Assembly: GCA_945865175.1 (NCBI GenBank)
Contig: CAMBDA010000017.1
Location: 1 to 63,055, forward strand
Source of the DNA: an uncultured Prevotellaceae bacterium
GTDB taxonomy: Bacteria; Bacteroidota; Bacteroidia; Bacteroidales; Bacteroidaceae
Length of the DNA: 63,055 bases
Reading direction: 5' to 3'
This document shows positions 26,753-35,300 of this stretch, one piece after another. Both the position numbers and the translations under genes were made by a program. The stretch's first letter is position 1, and every line of letters begins with the position of its first letter. Below the pieces are notes generated by a model that worked only from the letters and a program-made list of their open reading frames with translations, searched no databases and was not told the DNA's origin.

Positions 26753-27027
26753 ACGGACTGGTCTGTTTTTTTCAGGTGTTCTACGATGTGGCGGAAAATC
26801 ATGCGGCTGAGCGGTGAGGACAGGTAGCCTTCGCAGTAGGTGCAGCTGTCCTTGAGATGTGCCGTCAGGGCCACGGACAGCTCGTTCTGGAGATGGCATT
26901 TCAGGCTGTGGAAGATGCCTGCCACCAGCACCTGCTGCCGGCGGTTGAGAAGGGGCCAAAGGAGCGACTGGGCGCTGACGAAGTGCGGGTCGTAGCCGCG
27001 GCGGCCTGGAAGAATGTGTTGAGCCAT
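26749..27027 (-). CDS. Small hypothetical protein heading the primase operon
   Basis: 92 aa (MAQHILPGRRGYDPHFVSAQ to the C-terminus KKTDQSV), mostly helical, with CTYCEGY as a possible half metal site. No family is recognised. A TATCTTTG promoter lies about 45 bases upstream. The stop overlaps the DUF3987 start as ATGA. A replication-accessory or regulatory role is suggested only by position. Confidence 0.6.
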   Translation of the reverse strand: MAQHILPGRRGYDPHFVSAQSLLWPLLNRRQQVLVAGIFHSLKCHLQNELSVALTAHLKDSCTYCEGYLSSPLSRMIFRHIVEHLKKTDQSV

Positions 27028-27071
27028 AGTTTGACGAATGAATTAAATGGTTGATAATCAGATTTCCGCTG

Positions 27072-27079
27072 CAAAGATA
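27072..27079 (-). promoter_or_regulatory. -7 promoter element TATCTTTG for the island's minus-strand operon
   Basis: Minus-strand consensus followed by CAGCGG. It would drive the six coupled genes down to the amidase. Confidence 0.65.
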
Positions 27080-27191
27080 CGCTGGATGTTTGGCTGAACG
27101 AAATGTGAACGCTTGCTGAACGTTCAAAGCATGTTCAACATGAAATGAAAATTTTTTTCACTTTTTTCTTGTCGGATTTAAGGAAAATTTG

Positions 27192-27199
27192 TAATTTTG
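27192..27199 (+). promoter_or_regulatory. -7 promoter element TAATTTTG, divergent
   Basis: Plus-strand consensus about 115 bases from the minus-strand promoter. It overlaps the start of the longer ORF at 27197 and sets the start at 27224. Confidence 0.6.
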
Positions 27200-27223
27200 T
27201 GGGGAACCAAATTCTTATGCGCT

Positions 27224-27814
27224 ATGGAAACAGCAAGAAAAAACAGAAACCGCTACGCAGGTTCGCAGACCAATGTGTTTTATATCAATCACATCGGAAC
27301 TTTCAACAATGCCCCCGGATGCAGCAACGAGGGTGACGGCTCCGGCCGGTGTGCATTCGAGGATGCAGGGGAGGATAGTGAGGCAGAGGAAATCCGGGAT
27401 GCAGAAGAGGACGGTGCGCAGCCGCTGCAACTTTCCCGGCCGGAAGTGAGGCGGCAGATGCTGTCCTATGTGATGAGGCTCCATCCGCGCTATGTGGCCC
27501 CGCTGTGGCAGCAGGCCTACCAGCCGCTGTGGGAGGACATCCTGCAGCAGCCCGAGGTGGAGGAACTGCTCCTGGGCGGCCGCCATCAGCAGGGCGTACC
27601 CTACAACCGCCGCCAGCTGTGCCGCATCATCCACTACCTCCACGTGGGCCAGAAGGTGCTGCGCGAGTCGGCCACCAACACGGAGCTGGGTGTGGCACTG
27701 GAGGGGACGGACGACGCAAAGGTGAGAACGCAATTTTCATACCTTCCCGAGGGCAGGGAAGTTTGTCAGGTGCTGGCCGCTGCAGTGGCCCGCCATCGCC
27801 CTGCGGCCTCATGA
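27224..27814 (+). CDS. Island hypothetical protein
   Basis: 196 aa (METARKNRNRYAGSQTNVF onward). A Gly/Asp/Glu-rich stretch (about residues 30-60) precedes a helical domain (LSRPEVRRQMLSYVMRLHP, YNRRQLCRIIHYLHVGQKVL). No family is recognised. It is divergent from the primase operon and followed by the structured intergenic region, which fits a replication or regulatory role; that is an inference. Confidence 0.6.
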   Translation: METARKNRNRYAGSQTNVFYINHIGTFNNAPGCSNEGDGSGRCAFEDAGEDSEAEEIRDAEEDGAQPLQLSRPEVRRQMLSYVMRLHPRYVAPLWQQAYQPLWEDILQQPEVEELLLGGRHQQGVPYNRRQLCRIIHYLHVGQKVLRESATNTELGVALEGTDDAKVRTQFSYLPEGREVCQVLAAAVARHRPAAS

Positions 27815-27829
27815 TGCACTGGCCAGAGT

Positions 27830-27851
27830 GTCCACAGTGTCCCGCGTCCAC
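27830..27851. repeat. 22-bp perfect inverted repeat, left arm
   Basis: Starts GTCCACAGTGT and ends GCGTCCAC. Its exact reverse complement is at 28054-28075. The match continues imperfectly inward (10 of 13). Each arm begins and ends with the hexamer GTCCAC. The arms enclose 202 bases. Confidence 0.8.
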
Positions 27852-27952
27852 TGGAACCGATTTGCACCTGCACACCCCACAACCGTCTGCCCCATTTTGA
27901 GGCCTGGAGAGGATAAAAGAGGGAGGAAACAACGGTTTTTTCAAGTTAATAA

Positions 27953-27997
27953 ATACTAATTCATCTCGCGCGCGCGATGTAGACTTATGATTAGTAT
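27953..27997. repeat. AT-rich palindrome with (CG)5 centre
   Basis: ATACTAATTCAT at 27953-27964 pairs with ATGATTAGTAT at 27987-27997 (one-base bulge). Between them lies the perfect 12-bp palindrome TCGCGCGCGCGA at 27966-27977. It is centred between the 22-bp arms and resembles an origin or a recombination site. No coding sequence lies here. Confidence 0.7.
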
Positions 27998-28053
27998 AAA
28001 TGAACGGTTAATTGGTAGATAGAATACTGGTACTGCACTCCAATTCGGTTACT

Positions 28054-28075
28054 GTGGACGCGGGACACTGTGGAC
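28054..28075. repeat. 22-bp perfect inverted repeat, right arm
   Basis: GTGGACGCGGG to CTGTGGAC, the reverse complement of 27830-27851. Confidence 0.8.
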
Positions 28076-28170
28076 GCTCAAGGCATCGGACAGTGCCGTG
28101 CTGCTGCCTAACTGGAAAAAAATTGCTGCCCAACTGGGTAACAAAATTTCTCCAGTTAGGAAACAAAAAA

Positions 28171-28195
28171 GGCCTGGTTTCCCCCTCTCCAGGCC
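28171..28195 (-). terminator. Hairpin with T-run on the minus strand
   Basis: GGCCTGG and CCAGGCC pair across 11 bases. On the minus strand the stem is followed by TTTTTTGTTTCC, like an intrinsic terminator. No minus-strand gene is known to its right before the HU gene, so it may end an antisense or small RNA. Confidence 0.45.
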
Positions 28196-28272
28196 CTCGG
28201 AAAGCGGGTGTCTCGCGTACACCGCGATACGCCTGCGAGCGCACACACACACGTTGCAGCAGCCTTGCCGCA

Positions 28273-28309
28273 CGCCAGGTCGGAAACGAGGCCGCGCCAG
28301 GTCGGAAAC
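28273..28309. repeat. 15-bp direct repeat pair
   Basis: CGCCAGGTCGGAAAC at 28273-28287 and again at 28295-28309, a 22-base period, or two turns of the helix. A separate inverted pair, CCTAACTGG at 28107-28115 and CCAGTTAGG at 28152-28160, lies nearby. Both are upstream of the HU-like gene promoter and could be operator sites. Confidence 0.55.
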
Positions 28310-28335
28310 CCCTTGCGGGAACGGAAAACATGTCG

Positions 28336-28343
28336 TAACTTTG
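28336..28343 (+). promoter_or_regulatory. -7 promoter element TAACTTTG for the HU-like gene
   Basis: Followed by CACC, a textbook match. It gives a leader of about 85 bases before the ATG at 28436. Confidence 0.7.
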
Positions 28344-28435
28344 CACCGTCGAAAAGCCGGAGATGCTACAGGGCACCATACGGCCGGAGACACCTAAACA
28401 GATAAATCGCCAAAACTCAAAAAACTCGTATCACC

Positions 28436-29002
28436 ATGAGTATCAGACTTAAAGCCATCGAGCGCAAGCTGCAGGTAGGCCAGAATGCTGGCGAGTATCG
28501 TTACTTCCTCCAGGCAGAGCTGTACAACAGGCTCTCCGAGGACAAAGTCATCACCGAAGCGGCCCTCCGCTCGGGCATCCCCCGCGGCACCATCAGCTCG
28601 TCCTGGGATGCCATCGGAGAGGTCATCGGGGCCTGGAGCACCGAGGGCCACAGCGTAGCCATCCCCGGTCTGGGCACCATGCGCTTCGGGGTACGTGCCA
28701 CCTCCGTAAACGATGTGAACAAGGTGGCCACCAGCCTCATCACCTCGCGCCGTGTCATCTTCACGCCCACGCCCGACATCAAGCGCTCCCTGGCCGAAAC
28801 CACCATCAGCATCACCTGCTACGACCGCAACGGCAAGGTTGTGAAGCGCGTGAACGCTGACGACGAGGGCAACGTGGAGGATCCCGAAAATGATCCGCAG
28901 GACCCCTCCGGCAGTGGCTCCGGCACCGATGAAGCCGGCGGCAGCGACAACACAGGCGGCAGCGACAACACCGGCGGCAGTGACGCGCCCAGCTTCAACT
29001 AG
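28436..29002 (+). CDS. HU-related DNA-binding protein (TIGR01201-like)
   Basis: 188 aa. Residues 1-125 form an HU-related histone-like domain of the Bacteroidetes type (YFLQAELYNRLSEDKVITEA, AIPGLGTMRFGVRA, SRRVIFTPTPDIKRSL). The last 40 residues are acidic and low-complexity with a GGSDNT tandem. Such proteins bind and bend DNA. It directly follows the repeat-rich intergenic region, which is a plausible target. The domain has no signal peptide and is cytosolic. Confidence 0.85.
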   Translation: MSIRLKAIERKLQVGQNAGEYRYFLQAELYNRLSEDKVITEAALRSGIPRGTISSSWDAIGEVIGAWSTEGHSVAIPGLGTMRFGVRATSVNDVNKVATSLITSRRVIFTPTPDIKRSLAETTISITCYDRNGKVVKRVNADDEGNVEDPENDPQDPSGSGSGTDEAGGSDNTGGSDNTGGSDAPSFN

Positions 29003-29084
29003 CCCCATTCCCTCCTGATCTGCAGCGGGGGGAGCCCCTCCTCCCGCTGCACTTCCACCCCTCCATCTGAAACCCGTATCGCCC

Positions 29085-29309
29085 ATGTCATCAAAACATA
29101 CCATCCAACAGCTAACCGCCTCATTCACAGTGTGCTTTGGCGTAGCGCTCATCACCGCGGCCTTCTTTGTGCCGCCCATGGGGGTCATCGACCCCACCGT
29201 TCTCACTGCATTCGGTGAGCTTCTCACCTTTGCCGGTTCTCTCATTGGCATTGACAGTCATTACCGATTCAAACATCGGACTGACGCAGGAACAGACACA
29301 TCACCCTAA
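29085..29309 (+). CDS. Small two-helix membrane protein, holin-like
   Basis: 74 aa with two likely membrane segments, FTVCFGVALITAAFFV (about 14-29) and TVLTAFGELLTFAGSLIGI (about 38-56), and a charged tail HYRFKHRTD. Size and topology fit class II holins, and similar short proteins occur near amidases in Bacteroides prophages. Holin function is inferred only. It is 82 bases after the HU-like gene. Confidence 0.55.
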   Translation: MSSKHTIQQLTASFTVCFGVALITAAFFVPPMGVIDPTVLTAFGELLTFAGSLIGIDSHYRFKHRTDAGTDTSP

Positions 29310-29323
29310 CGACGCACAATCCT

Positions 29324-29743
29324 ATGAAAGAAGAGATTACGACACGCCCACCCTCCACTCCGCTCCATCTCCATGGCAGCGACAACCAGGCCAACCACTT
29401 CCAGGCCGACAAGATTGACTCCGTTAAGAACATCGTGGAGAACTACGATCAGAAATACGAGGTCCACGTGCACCTCGCCCCAGGCGGGCTCACACCCTGC
29501 TCTTGCGGTAGCAAAAGAACCGCCTGTTCCAATTTGCGTACATGCCTTCTTGACCTTATAGGCCTTGAAGCCGTGCTGGCACTGCTGCTCGTGGCGGCCC
29601 ACTTTTCCGGCCACGGCCAGGACCTTTTTCTGGGCAACCCGCTTTCCGAGGTGCTGAAGCTTTTCCTTGTGCTCACGCTGATGATGATTTCGTTCTGCTG
29701 GCTCGTCATCACCCTGCTATACTCCGGCGGCTGCGGCAAATAG
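29324..29743 (+). CDS. Small membrane protein of the island
   Basis: 139 aa. The first half is polar and His-rich (STPLHLHGSDNQANHFQADK, YEVHVHLAPGG), followed by a Cys cluster (PCSCGSKRTAC). Two membrane segments follow (LEAVLALLLVAAHF and FLVLTLMMISFCWLVITLLY). It is 14 bases after the holin-like gene. No family is recognised. Confidence 0.6.
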   Translation: MKEEITTRPPSTPLHLHGSDNQANHFQADKIDSVKNIVENYDQKYEVHVHLAPGGLTPCSCGSKRTACSNLRTCLLDLIGLEAVLALLLVAAHFSGHGQDLFLGNPLSEVLKLFLVLTLMMISFCWLVITLLYSGGCGK

Positions 29744-29797
29744 TGCCGCCTGCAAGACGTAAACCAAACAACCACAAAACATTAAAAAACAGACAAC

Positions 29798-30169
29798 ATG
29801 AAAACGTTCCACAATCAACTGGCACCGGGACACGCCGTCCCCCAGACAGAGAAACTTATTACCGAGTCGGCAGACCTCAATCCGCGCGAGTGCCATGCGT
29901 TAGCCTGCCATTGCGACATGAACCTGATAGGTGCTGCATTCGTGGGCACCGTGGCTACGGGGCTTGCACTGCACGTGCACCTGAAGGGTTGCAAGCCGGC
30001 TCCGCCTGTTTCTCCCGGCCCCCCGAAAGCCCCTGATGACGAACTCATCAGGGACGCGGCACACAAGATGCAGCAGGATGCAGCACTGCACCACTACCAT
30101 CTCCCCCTGGACAAGGCCATCCAGCTGGCAAAAGTCTGCTTCAGGACGTTCTGTTCGGGCCGTTTGTGA
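29798..30169 (+). CDS. Small single-membrane-segment protein of the island
   Basis: 123 aa with one weak membrane segment (NLIGAAFVGTVATGLALHVH), a proline-rich linker (PAPPVSPGPPKAP) and a polar C-terminus. The CHALACHCD and HHYHLPLD segments are Cys/His-rich but form no standard metal site. It is 54 bases after the previous gene and followed by a strong hairpin. Function is unknown. Confidence 0.55.
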   Translation: MKTFHNQLAPGHAVPQTEKLITESADLNPRECHALACHCDMNLIGAAFVGTVATGLALHVHLKGCKPAPPVSPGPPKAPDDELIRDAAHKMQQDAALHHYHLPLDKAIQLAKVCFRTFCSGRL

Positions 30170-30193
30170 TGATACCAGCCCATCTATTTAATC

Positions 30194-30223
30194 GCACGGG
30201 GCAACTCCGGTTGCCCCGTGTGC
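30194..30223 (+). terminator. Strong GC hairpin ending the island's plus-strand operon
   Basis: GCACGGGGCAAC, loop TCCG, GTTGCCCCGTGTGC. There is no T-run after the stem, but position and stability suggest a 3' end. Confidence 0.6.
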
Positions 30224-30299
30224 GGGCCATCTGTTGTCCGGCTGTCAGCCGGTTGCGGGTGGTTTCATGGTTGCTTTTGGGGGGCTGGATATTCCGGAC

Positions 30300-31040
30300 T
30301 TACCCGAGTTCCCCCTTCTGCCCAGCCTCCTTCTCATTCCATGCCAGCTTTGCTTTTAGGGCTTCTATTTCTCGCTGTTGCGAGGCTATTGTTGCCTTCA
30401 GCTGGGCTATCTCTTTTTCCTGCTGGGCAATAATCTGCTTTTGGGTGCCTCGCATGTCTAGGCGTGCGGCGGTCATGCGCTCCCTGATGCCACCCTCTTC
30501 CACAAATTCGCGGTCACGCTTGGCCAGGAATGAGGTCATGGCCTTGTCCACCATGTGGCACAGGCAGATGGCCAGGTTTGCCATTTCCTCGTCGGTCCAT
30601 CGCGAGAAAAAGGGATGATAGTCGCGTTCGTCGCTATGCTCCCGGCAGAACCGCCTCATGCTGTCATATCTTTCTACGTTTTCCCTGGCCCATTCCGGTA
30701 TGCCGTGCTGCTTGATATAGTCCTGATAGTCCTCCAGCAGTTCCTGGTTGCTGCCCTTGGCTACCCCCAGCAGCTTCATTTCTGTTTCGAATGATGTCTG
30801 TCCGTCGGTGAGGCCTTCTGCGATATTCTGCTTGATGGAACGTGCCGCCTGCACCATCTGGTCAACGGTGCGGTCGCCGTAGCGTGGAAAAAAACGGCTA
30901 CAGAATGCTTTTGTCAGCTGCACCAGCACGTCGCTCTTGCGGTAGAAATGCAGTTCGGTGTAGACAGTCGGTTTGCGCATTATGCTGGGTGTGCCATCCT
31001 CAAAGCGTTTCAGCGATATGTTCTTGCCCTTTTGTTCCAT
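30300..31040 (-). CDS. Four-helix-bundle protein (S23/IVS type) with coiled-coil tail
   Basis: 246 aa. The S23-like core (SDVLVQLTKAFCSRFFP, DRTVDQMVQAARSIKQNIAEG) covers about residues 35-190. It is followed by a coiled coil (IIAQQEKEIAQLKATIASQQ onward to about 238). The family was first seen in 23S rRNA intervening sequences, but free-standing copies are common in Bacteroidetes and of unknown role. The start at 31040 follows a TATATTTG promoter at 31064-31071 that lies inside the longer ORF. Confidence 0.8.
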   Translation of the reverse strand: MEQKGKNISLKRFEDGTPSIMRKPTVYTELHFYRKSDVLVQLTKAFCSRFFPRYGDRTVDQMVQAARSIKQNIAEGLTDGQTSFETEMKLLGVAKGSNQELLEDYQDYIKQHGIPEWARENVERYDSMRRFCREHSDERDYHPFFSRWTDEEMANLAICLCHMVDKAMTSFLAKRDREFVEEGGIRERMTAARLDMRGTQKQIIAQQEKEIAQLKATIASQQREIEALKAKLAWNEKEAGQKGELG

Positions 31041-31063
31041 GGTTATTATTCCGTTTTTGGGTG

Positions 31064-31071
31064 CAAATATA
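31064..31071 (-). promoter_or_regulatory. -7 promoter element TATATTTG
   Basis: Followed by CACCC on the minus strand. It sets the start of the four-helix-bundle gene. Confidence 0.65.
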
Positions 31072-31093
31072 CGCTTTTCCTTGATTTCCTCTA

Positions 31094-31112
31094 TACCCAA
31101 AAACAGTGATTT
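31094..31112. repeat. 19-bp repeat, copy 2
   Basis: Identical to 21056-21074. It lies between two divergent promoters. Confidence 0.6.
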
Positions 31113-31170
31113 TGCCCGTGGGGGACAAAAAAAGTGGGTATGGAAGGGTGGGATTTACGCAAACAAGTTA

Positions 31171-31178
31171 TAAATTTG
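31171..31178 (+). promoter_or_regulatory. -7 promoter element TAAATTTG
   Basis: Followed by CAGC, 33 bases before the regulator gene at 31212. Confidence 0.6.
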
Positions 31179-31211
31179 CAGCGGAATAGCGATGTATAAT
31201 ACATAAAACGC

Positions 31212-32189
31212 ATGACAGAGAAATATCACGAGAACGACCCTATGAGCGACGTCATCAGCGACGATTACCGCATGTTACAGATGATAAGCCGCTTTGGCAT
31301 CACGCTGGGCTTTGGCGACCAGACGGTGGCCGAGACGTGCCGGAAGGCGGGTGTGGAGGTGACCACCTTCCTGACGATTGTCAATTACCTCAAGGACACG
31401 GCCCACGCTCATATCAACGAGATGGCCGAGCAGATATCGCTTCCCGATTTTATCCGCTATCTCAAGAATACGCACACCTATTTTGTGGACTTCCGCTTGC
31501 CGGGCATCCGCCGCAGGCTCATTGAAGCACTCGACTGCTCCTCGCGCAACCAGATTGCCCTGCTCATCCTCCGCTTTTACGACGAATATGCTGCTGAGGT
31601 GGCCAATCACATGGCATATGAGAACACCCACATCCACCCCTACGTGGAAGACCTGCTTGCGGGCAAGCTCTCCTCCGCTGTCACCTATGCCGAGTTGGCC
31701 AGCCGCCATCTGGGAAACCATGCCAGCATAGAGAAGAGCATTGCCGAGCTCAAGAACATCATCATCCGCTATTACCCCGCTGGCAGCAATGCACAGCTGA
31801 TGGGCGAGGTGCTCATGGACATCTACATGACCGAGGAGGACCTGCTCACCCACTGCCACATGGAGGACACGCTGCTGGCCGAGTGTGTGCGGCGGCTGGA
31901 GGAAGACCTGCAGCAGCGCGGCACGGAGGGCGTGTGTGAGGAACCGACGTCGGTGGCCGACAGGACAGCGGGTGAGGACGTGAGCCAGCGTGAACGTGAG
32001 ATTATCGTGCAGGTGGTGAAGGGACTGTCGAACAAGGAGATTGCCGATGCGCTCTTCATCTCGGTGAACACTGTGATGACCCACCGGCGCAACATCAGCC
32101 GAAAGCTGGGCATCCATTCCACGGCGGGGCTCACCATCTACGCCATCGTGAACGGTCTGGTATCGCTCGAAGACACCCATCTGTCCTGA
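31212..32189 (+). CDS. Hemerythrin (RIC-like)-LuxR fusion transcriptional regulator
   Basis: 325 aa. Residues about 12-60 resemble the ScdA N-terminal domain but lack its Cys pair. Residues 80-235 form a hemerythrin-like bundle with H88, H133, E137, H170, H214 and E218. Their spacing mirrors most of the di-iron ligands of YtfE/RIC (45, 4, then 44 and 4 residues). Residues 258-320 are a LuxR-type helix-turn-helix (REREIIVQVVKGLSNKEIAD). It probably senses O2, NO or redox state through iron and binds DNA; targets are unknown. Confidence 0.8.
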   Translation: MTEKYHENDPMSDVISDDYRMLQMISRFGITLGFGDQTVAETCRKAGVEVTTFLTIVNYLKDTAHAHINEMAEQISLPDFIRYLKNTHTYFVDFRLPGIRRRLIEALDCSSRNQIALLILRFYDEYAAEVANHMAYENTHIHPYVEDLLAGKLSSAVTYAELASRHLGNHASIEKSIAELKNIIIRYYPAGSNAQLMGEVLMDIYMTEEDLLTHCHMEDTLLAECVRRLEEDLQQRGTEGVCEEPTSVADRTAGEDVSQREREIIVQVVKGLSNKEIADALFISVNTVMTHRRNISRKLGIHSTAGLTIYAIVNGLVSLEDTHLS

Positions 32190-32257
32190 ACCGGGACACC
32201 GCATGCTCTTTCCGGCAAAAAGCCACGGGAAAATTTGGATGGCTGAAGAATTTTAGC

Positions 32258-32265
32258 TACTTTTG
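32258..32265 (+). promoter_or_regulatory. -7 promoter element TACTTTTG
   Basis: Followed by CATCC, 76 bases before the glycosidase start. Confidence 0.55.
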
Positions 32266-32341
32266 CATCCGAGAAAGGCATCTATACATGAAAACAAGGA
32301 TGTTCTGAACGGATTTTTAATCGTAGCATCATATCGAAGAA

Positions 32342-35300
32342 ATGAGAAAGAGTCTTGCAAAATGGGCCGCCATTGCCACAGTGTGTGCCCTTCCCCAAAT
32401 AATGCATGCAGATGACCTGGGCACAATGGAAGGCAGGTTCCGCCAGGTGCCCGACAGCCAGCCCCTGGCCGTGTACTGGTACTGGATGGGCGGCAACATG
32501 TCGAAAGAGGGTGTGGTAAAGGACCTCCAGGCCATGAAGAAGGCCGGAATCAACCGTGTGCAGATAGGCATGATAGGAAGCGACCAGGGCGTGCCGCAGG
32601 GTCCCGTGCGGATGTTTACCGACGAATGGTGGGACATCTTGCACACGATGTTCCGCACGGCGGGCGAACTGGACATAGAGGTGGGGCTTTTCAATTGTCC
32701 GGGATGGAGTCAGAGCGGCGGACCCTGGGTGAAGCCCAGCCAGTCGATGCGCTATCTGGCCACGGTGACCGACACAGTGGACGGACCCCGGCAACTGACG
32801 CTGCAGCTGCCCTCATTGGGAAAGGACGGGCAGGATGTGCGCCTGCTGGCTTACCCGCTGCATGAGCAGGGGCAGGATTTTACGGCCCAGGACCCCGTAG
32901 GGTCGGCCACTCAGATACGTCTGACAGCTCCTGTAGAGACTGTCGCACGCAGCCTCACCCTTTATCCCTCGCAGGCAGGACTCATCGAAGGCGAACTGAG
33001 CGTGAAGGAGAATGGGCAGTGGCGTGTGGTGGACCGCATTGTGGCCGACCGCACCAATACGGCTGTCAATGTTGGCTTCGTGCCGCTGGCACCCGTAGTG
33101 GTGTCGCTTCCCGAAACCCGGGGCAAGGAATTCAGACTGGACGTGCGCAAGGCCGGCCTCCTGAGCCGCGTGGAGTTGTCTGCACAGCCGCGTGTGGAAC
33201 GCTATGCCGAGAAGACCTTTGCCAAGATGTGGCCCTCGCCCCATCCCATGTGGGACGCCTATATGTGGCGCAATCAGCCGGTGTACAGCTGTGACGGTGT
33301 GTTGCAACCGTCTGAGGTGAAGGACATCAGCCATTGCATGAAGGCCGACGGCACGATGGAATGGCAGGTGCCCCAGGGCCGTTGGGTGGTGATGCGTACG
33401 GGCATGCTCCCCACGGGGGCGGAGGACGGTCCTGCTCCCGAAGAGGGACGCGGACTGGAAACCGACAAGATGAGCAAGGAGCACATACGTGCCCATTTTG
33501 ACAACTACATAGGGCTCATCCTCAAGAAGATACCGGTCCAGGACCGTCCCACCTTCCGCATCGTGGTGGAGGACAGCTATGAGACGGGCGGCCAGAACTG
33601 GACCGACCACATGGTGGAGGACTTCCGCCAAGCATACGGCTATGACCCTGTCCCCTATCTGCCGGCCTTCAGTGGTGTGGTGGTGGGCTCGCAGGACATC
33701 ACCGACCGCTTCCTTTGGGATGTGAGGCGCCTGGTGGCCGACGAGGTGTCCTACAACTATGTGGGCGGCCTGCGTGAGGTGAGCAACGAGCACGGCCTCA
33801 CCACATGGCTCGAGAACTATGGCCACTGGGGCTTCCCGGGAGAATTTCTGCAGTACGGCTCCCAGTCGGACGAGATAGCGGGCGAATTCTGGAGTTTCGG
33901 CAATCTGGGTGACATTGAAAACCGCTCTGCCTCCAGCTGCGGCCACATCTATGGCAAACAGAAGGTGTGGGCCGAATCGTTTACCTGCGGCGGACCTGAC
34001 TTCACCCAGTATCCGGGCCAGATGAAGCAGCGCGGCGACCGCTTCTTCACCGAGGGCATCAACGCCACCCTGCTGCATCTCTACATCCAGCAACCCGACG
34101 ACCGTGTGCCCGGCTTCAATGCCAACTTTGGCAACGAATTTAACCGCAGCAATACATGGTTCTCCCAAATGGATGTGTTTGCCCGCTACCTGAAGCGGTG
34201 CAACTACATGTTGCAGCAGGGCCGCTATGTGGCCGACGTGGCCTATTTCCTGGGGGAGGATGCGCCCAAGATGACAGGCGTGCGGAATCCGGAGATACCC
34301 CAGGGCTATTCGTACGACTATGTGAATACCGATGTGCTGATGAATGCCACTGTGGAGGGCGGCAAACTGCACCTGCAGAGCGGTATGGAATACAGCCTGC
34401 TGGTGCTGCCCAGGATTGAGACCATGCGTCCCGCCCTTCTGGCCAAACTGCAGCAGCTGGTGGCCGAGGGCCTTGTGATGATGGGCCCAGCCCCGCAGCG
34501 TTCGCCCAGCCTGCAGGACTATCCCCAGGCCGATGCCCGTGTGCAGCAGATGGCCGAGGAGATGTGGCAGGTGCGCCTGTACCCCCATCTCAACATGGTG
34601 TACTACGGCAAGGGACGCATCTACCGCAGCGGCAGCATCGAGCAGGTGATGGCCGACCTGGGCATACAGGCCGACTTCCGCCTTTCCGACCCTACGCTCC
34701 CGGTGCTTTTCATTCATCAGACATTTGCCGATGGCGACTATTACTTCATCTCCAACCAGAGCGACCAGCCTATCACGTTTGACGCCGCTTTCCGTGTGAA
34801 AGGTCGGCAGCCCGAACTGTGGAACCCCCTGACAGCCGAACTGCGCCTGCTGCCCAGCCACACCCAACTGGCAGCCGCCACCCGTGTGCCCCTCGTGCTG
34901 GCTCCCTATGAGAGCAGCTTCGTGGTGTTCCGCAAGCCTGTGACGGAAACAGCTGAAGCGGGTGAAAACTTCCCCCAGCCTGCGGTGGTGGCCGATGTGG
35001 ACGGTCCCTGGGATGTCAGTTTCCAGGAACACCGTGGCGGACCGGAGGGCGTGGTGCGAATGGACAGCCTTTCCGACTGGACCACAAGCCAGGATGCCCG
35101 CATCCGCTATTTCTCGGGAACAGCCACCTACAAGACCACGTTCAAGGTGAAGAAACTGCCCGCCACACCCGCCTATATCGACCTGGGCAAGGTGATGGTG
35201 ATGGCACGTGTGCGGCTCAATGGCCAGGAACTGGGCGGTGTGTGGACCTATCCCTATCAGCTCAATGTGGCCGGCCTTCTGCGCAAGGGCAACAACGAAC

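Noticed and set aside
27852..28053. Invertible promoter as the sole explanation of the 22-bp arms
   Set aside because: I find no TAnnTTTG element on either strand inside the segment, so a promoter switch is not supported; inversion for another purpose remains open.
22935..30223. Complete prophage
   Set aside because: No terminase, portal, capsid, tail or integrase gene can be found between the flanking genes.
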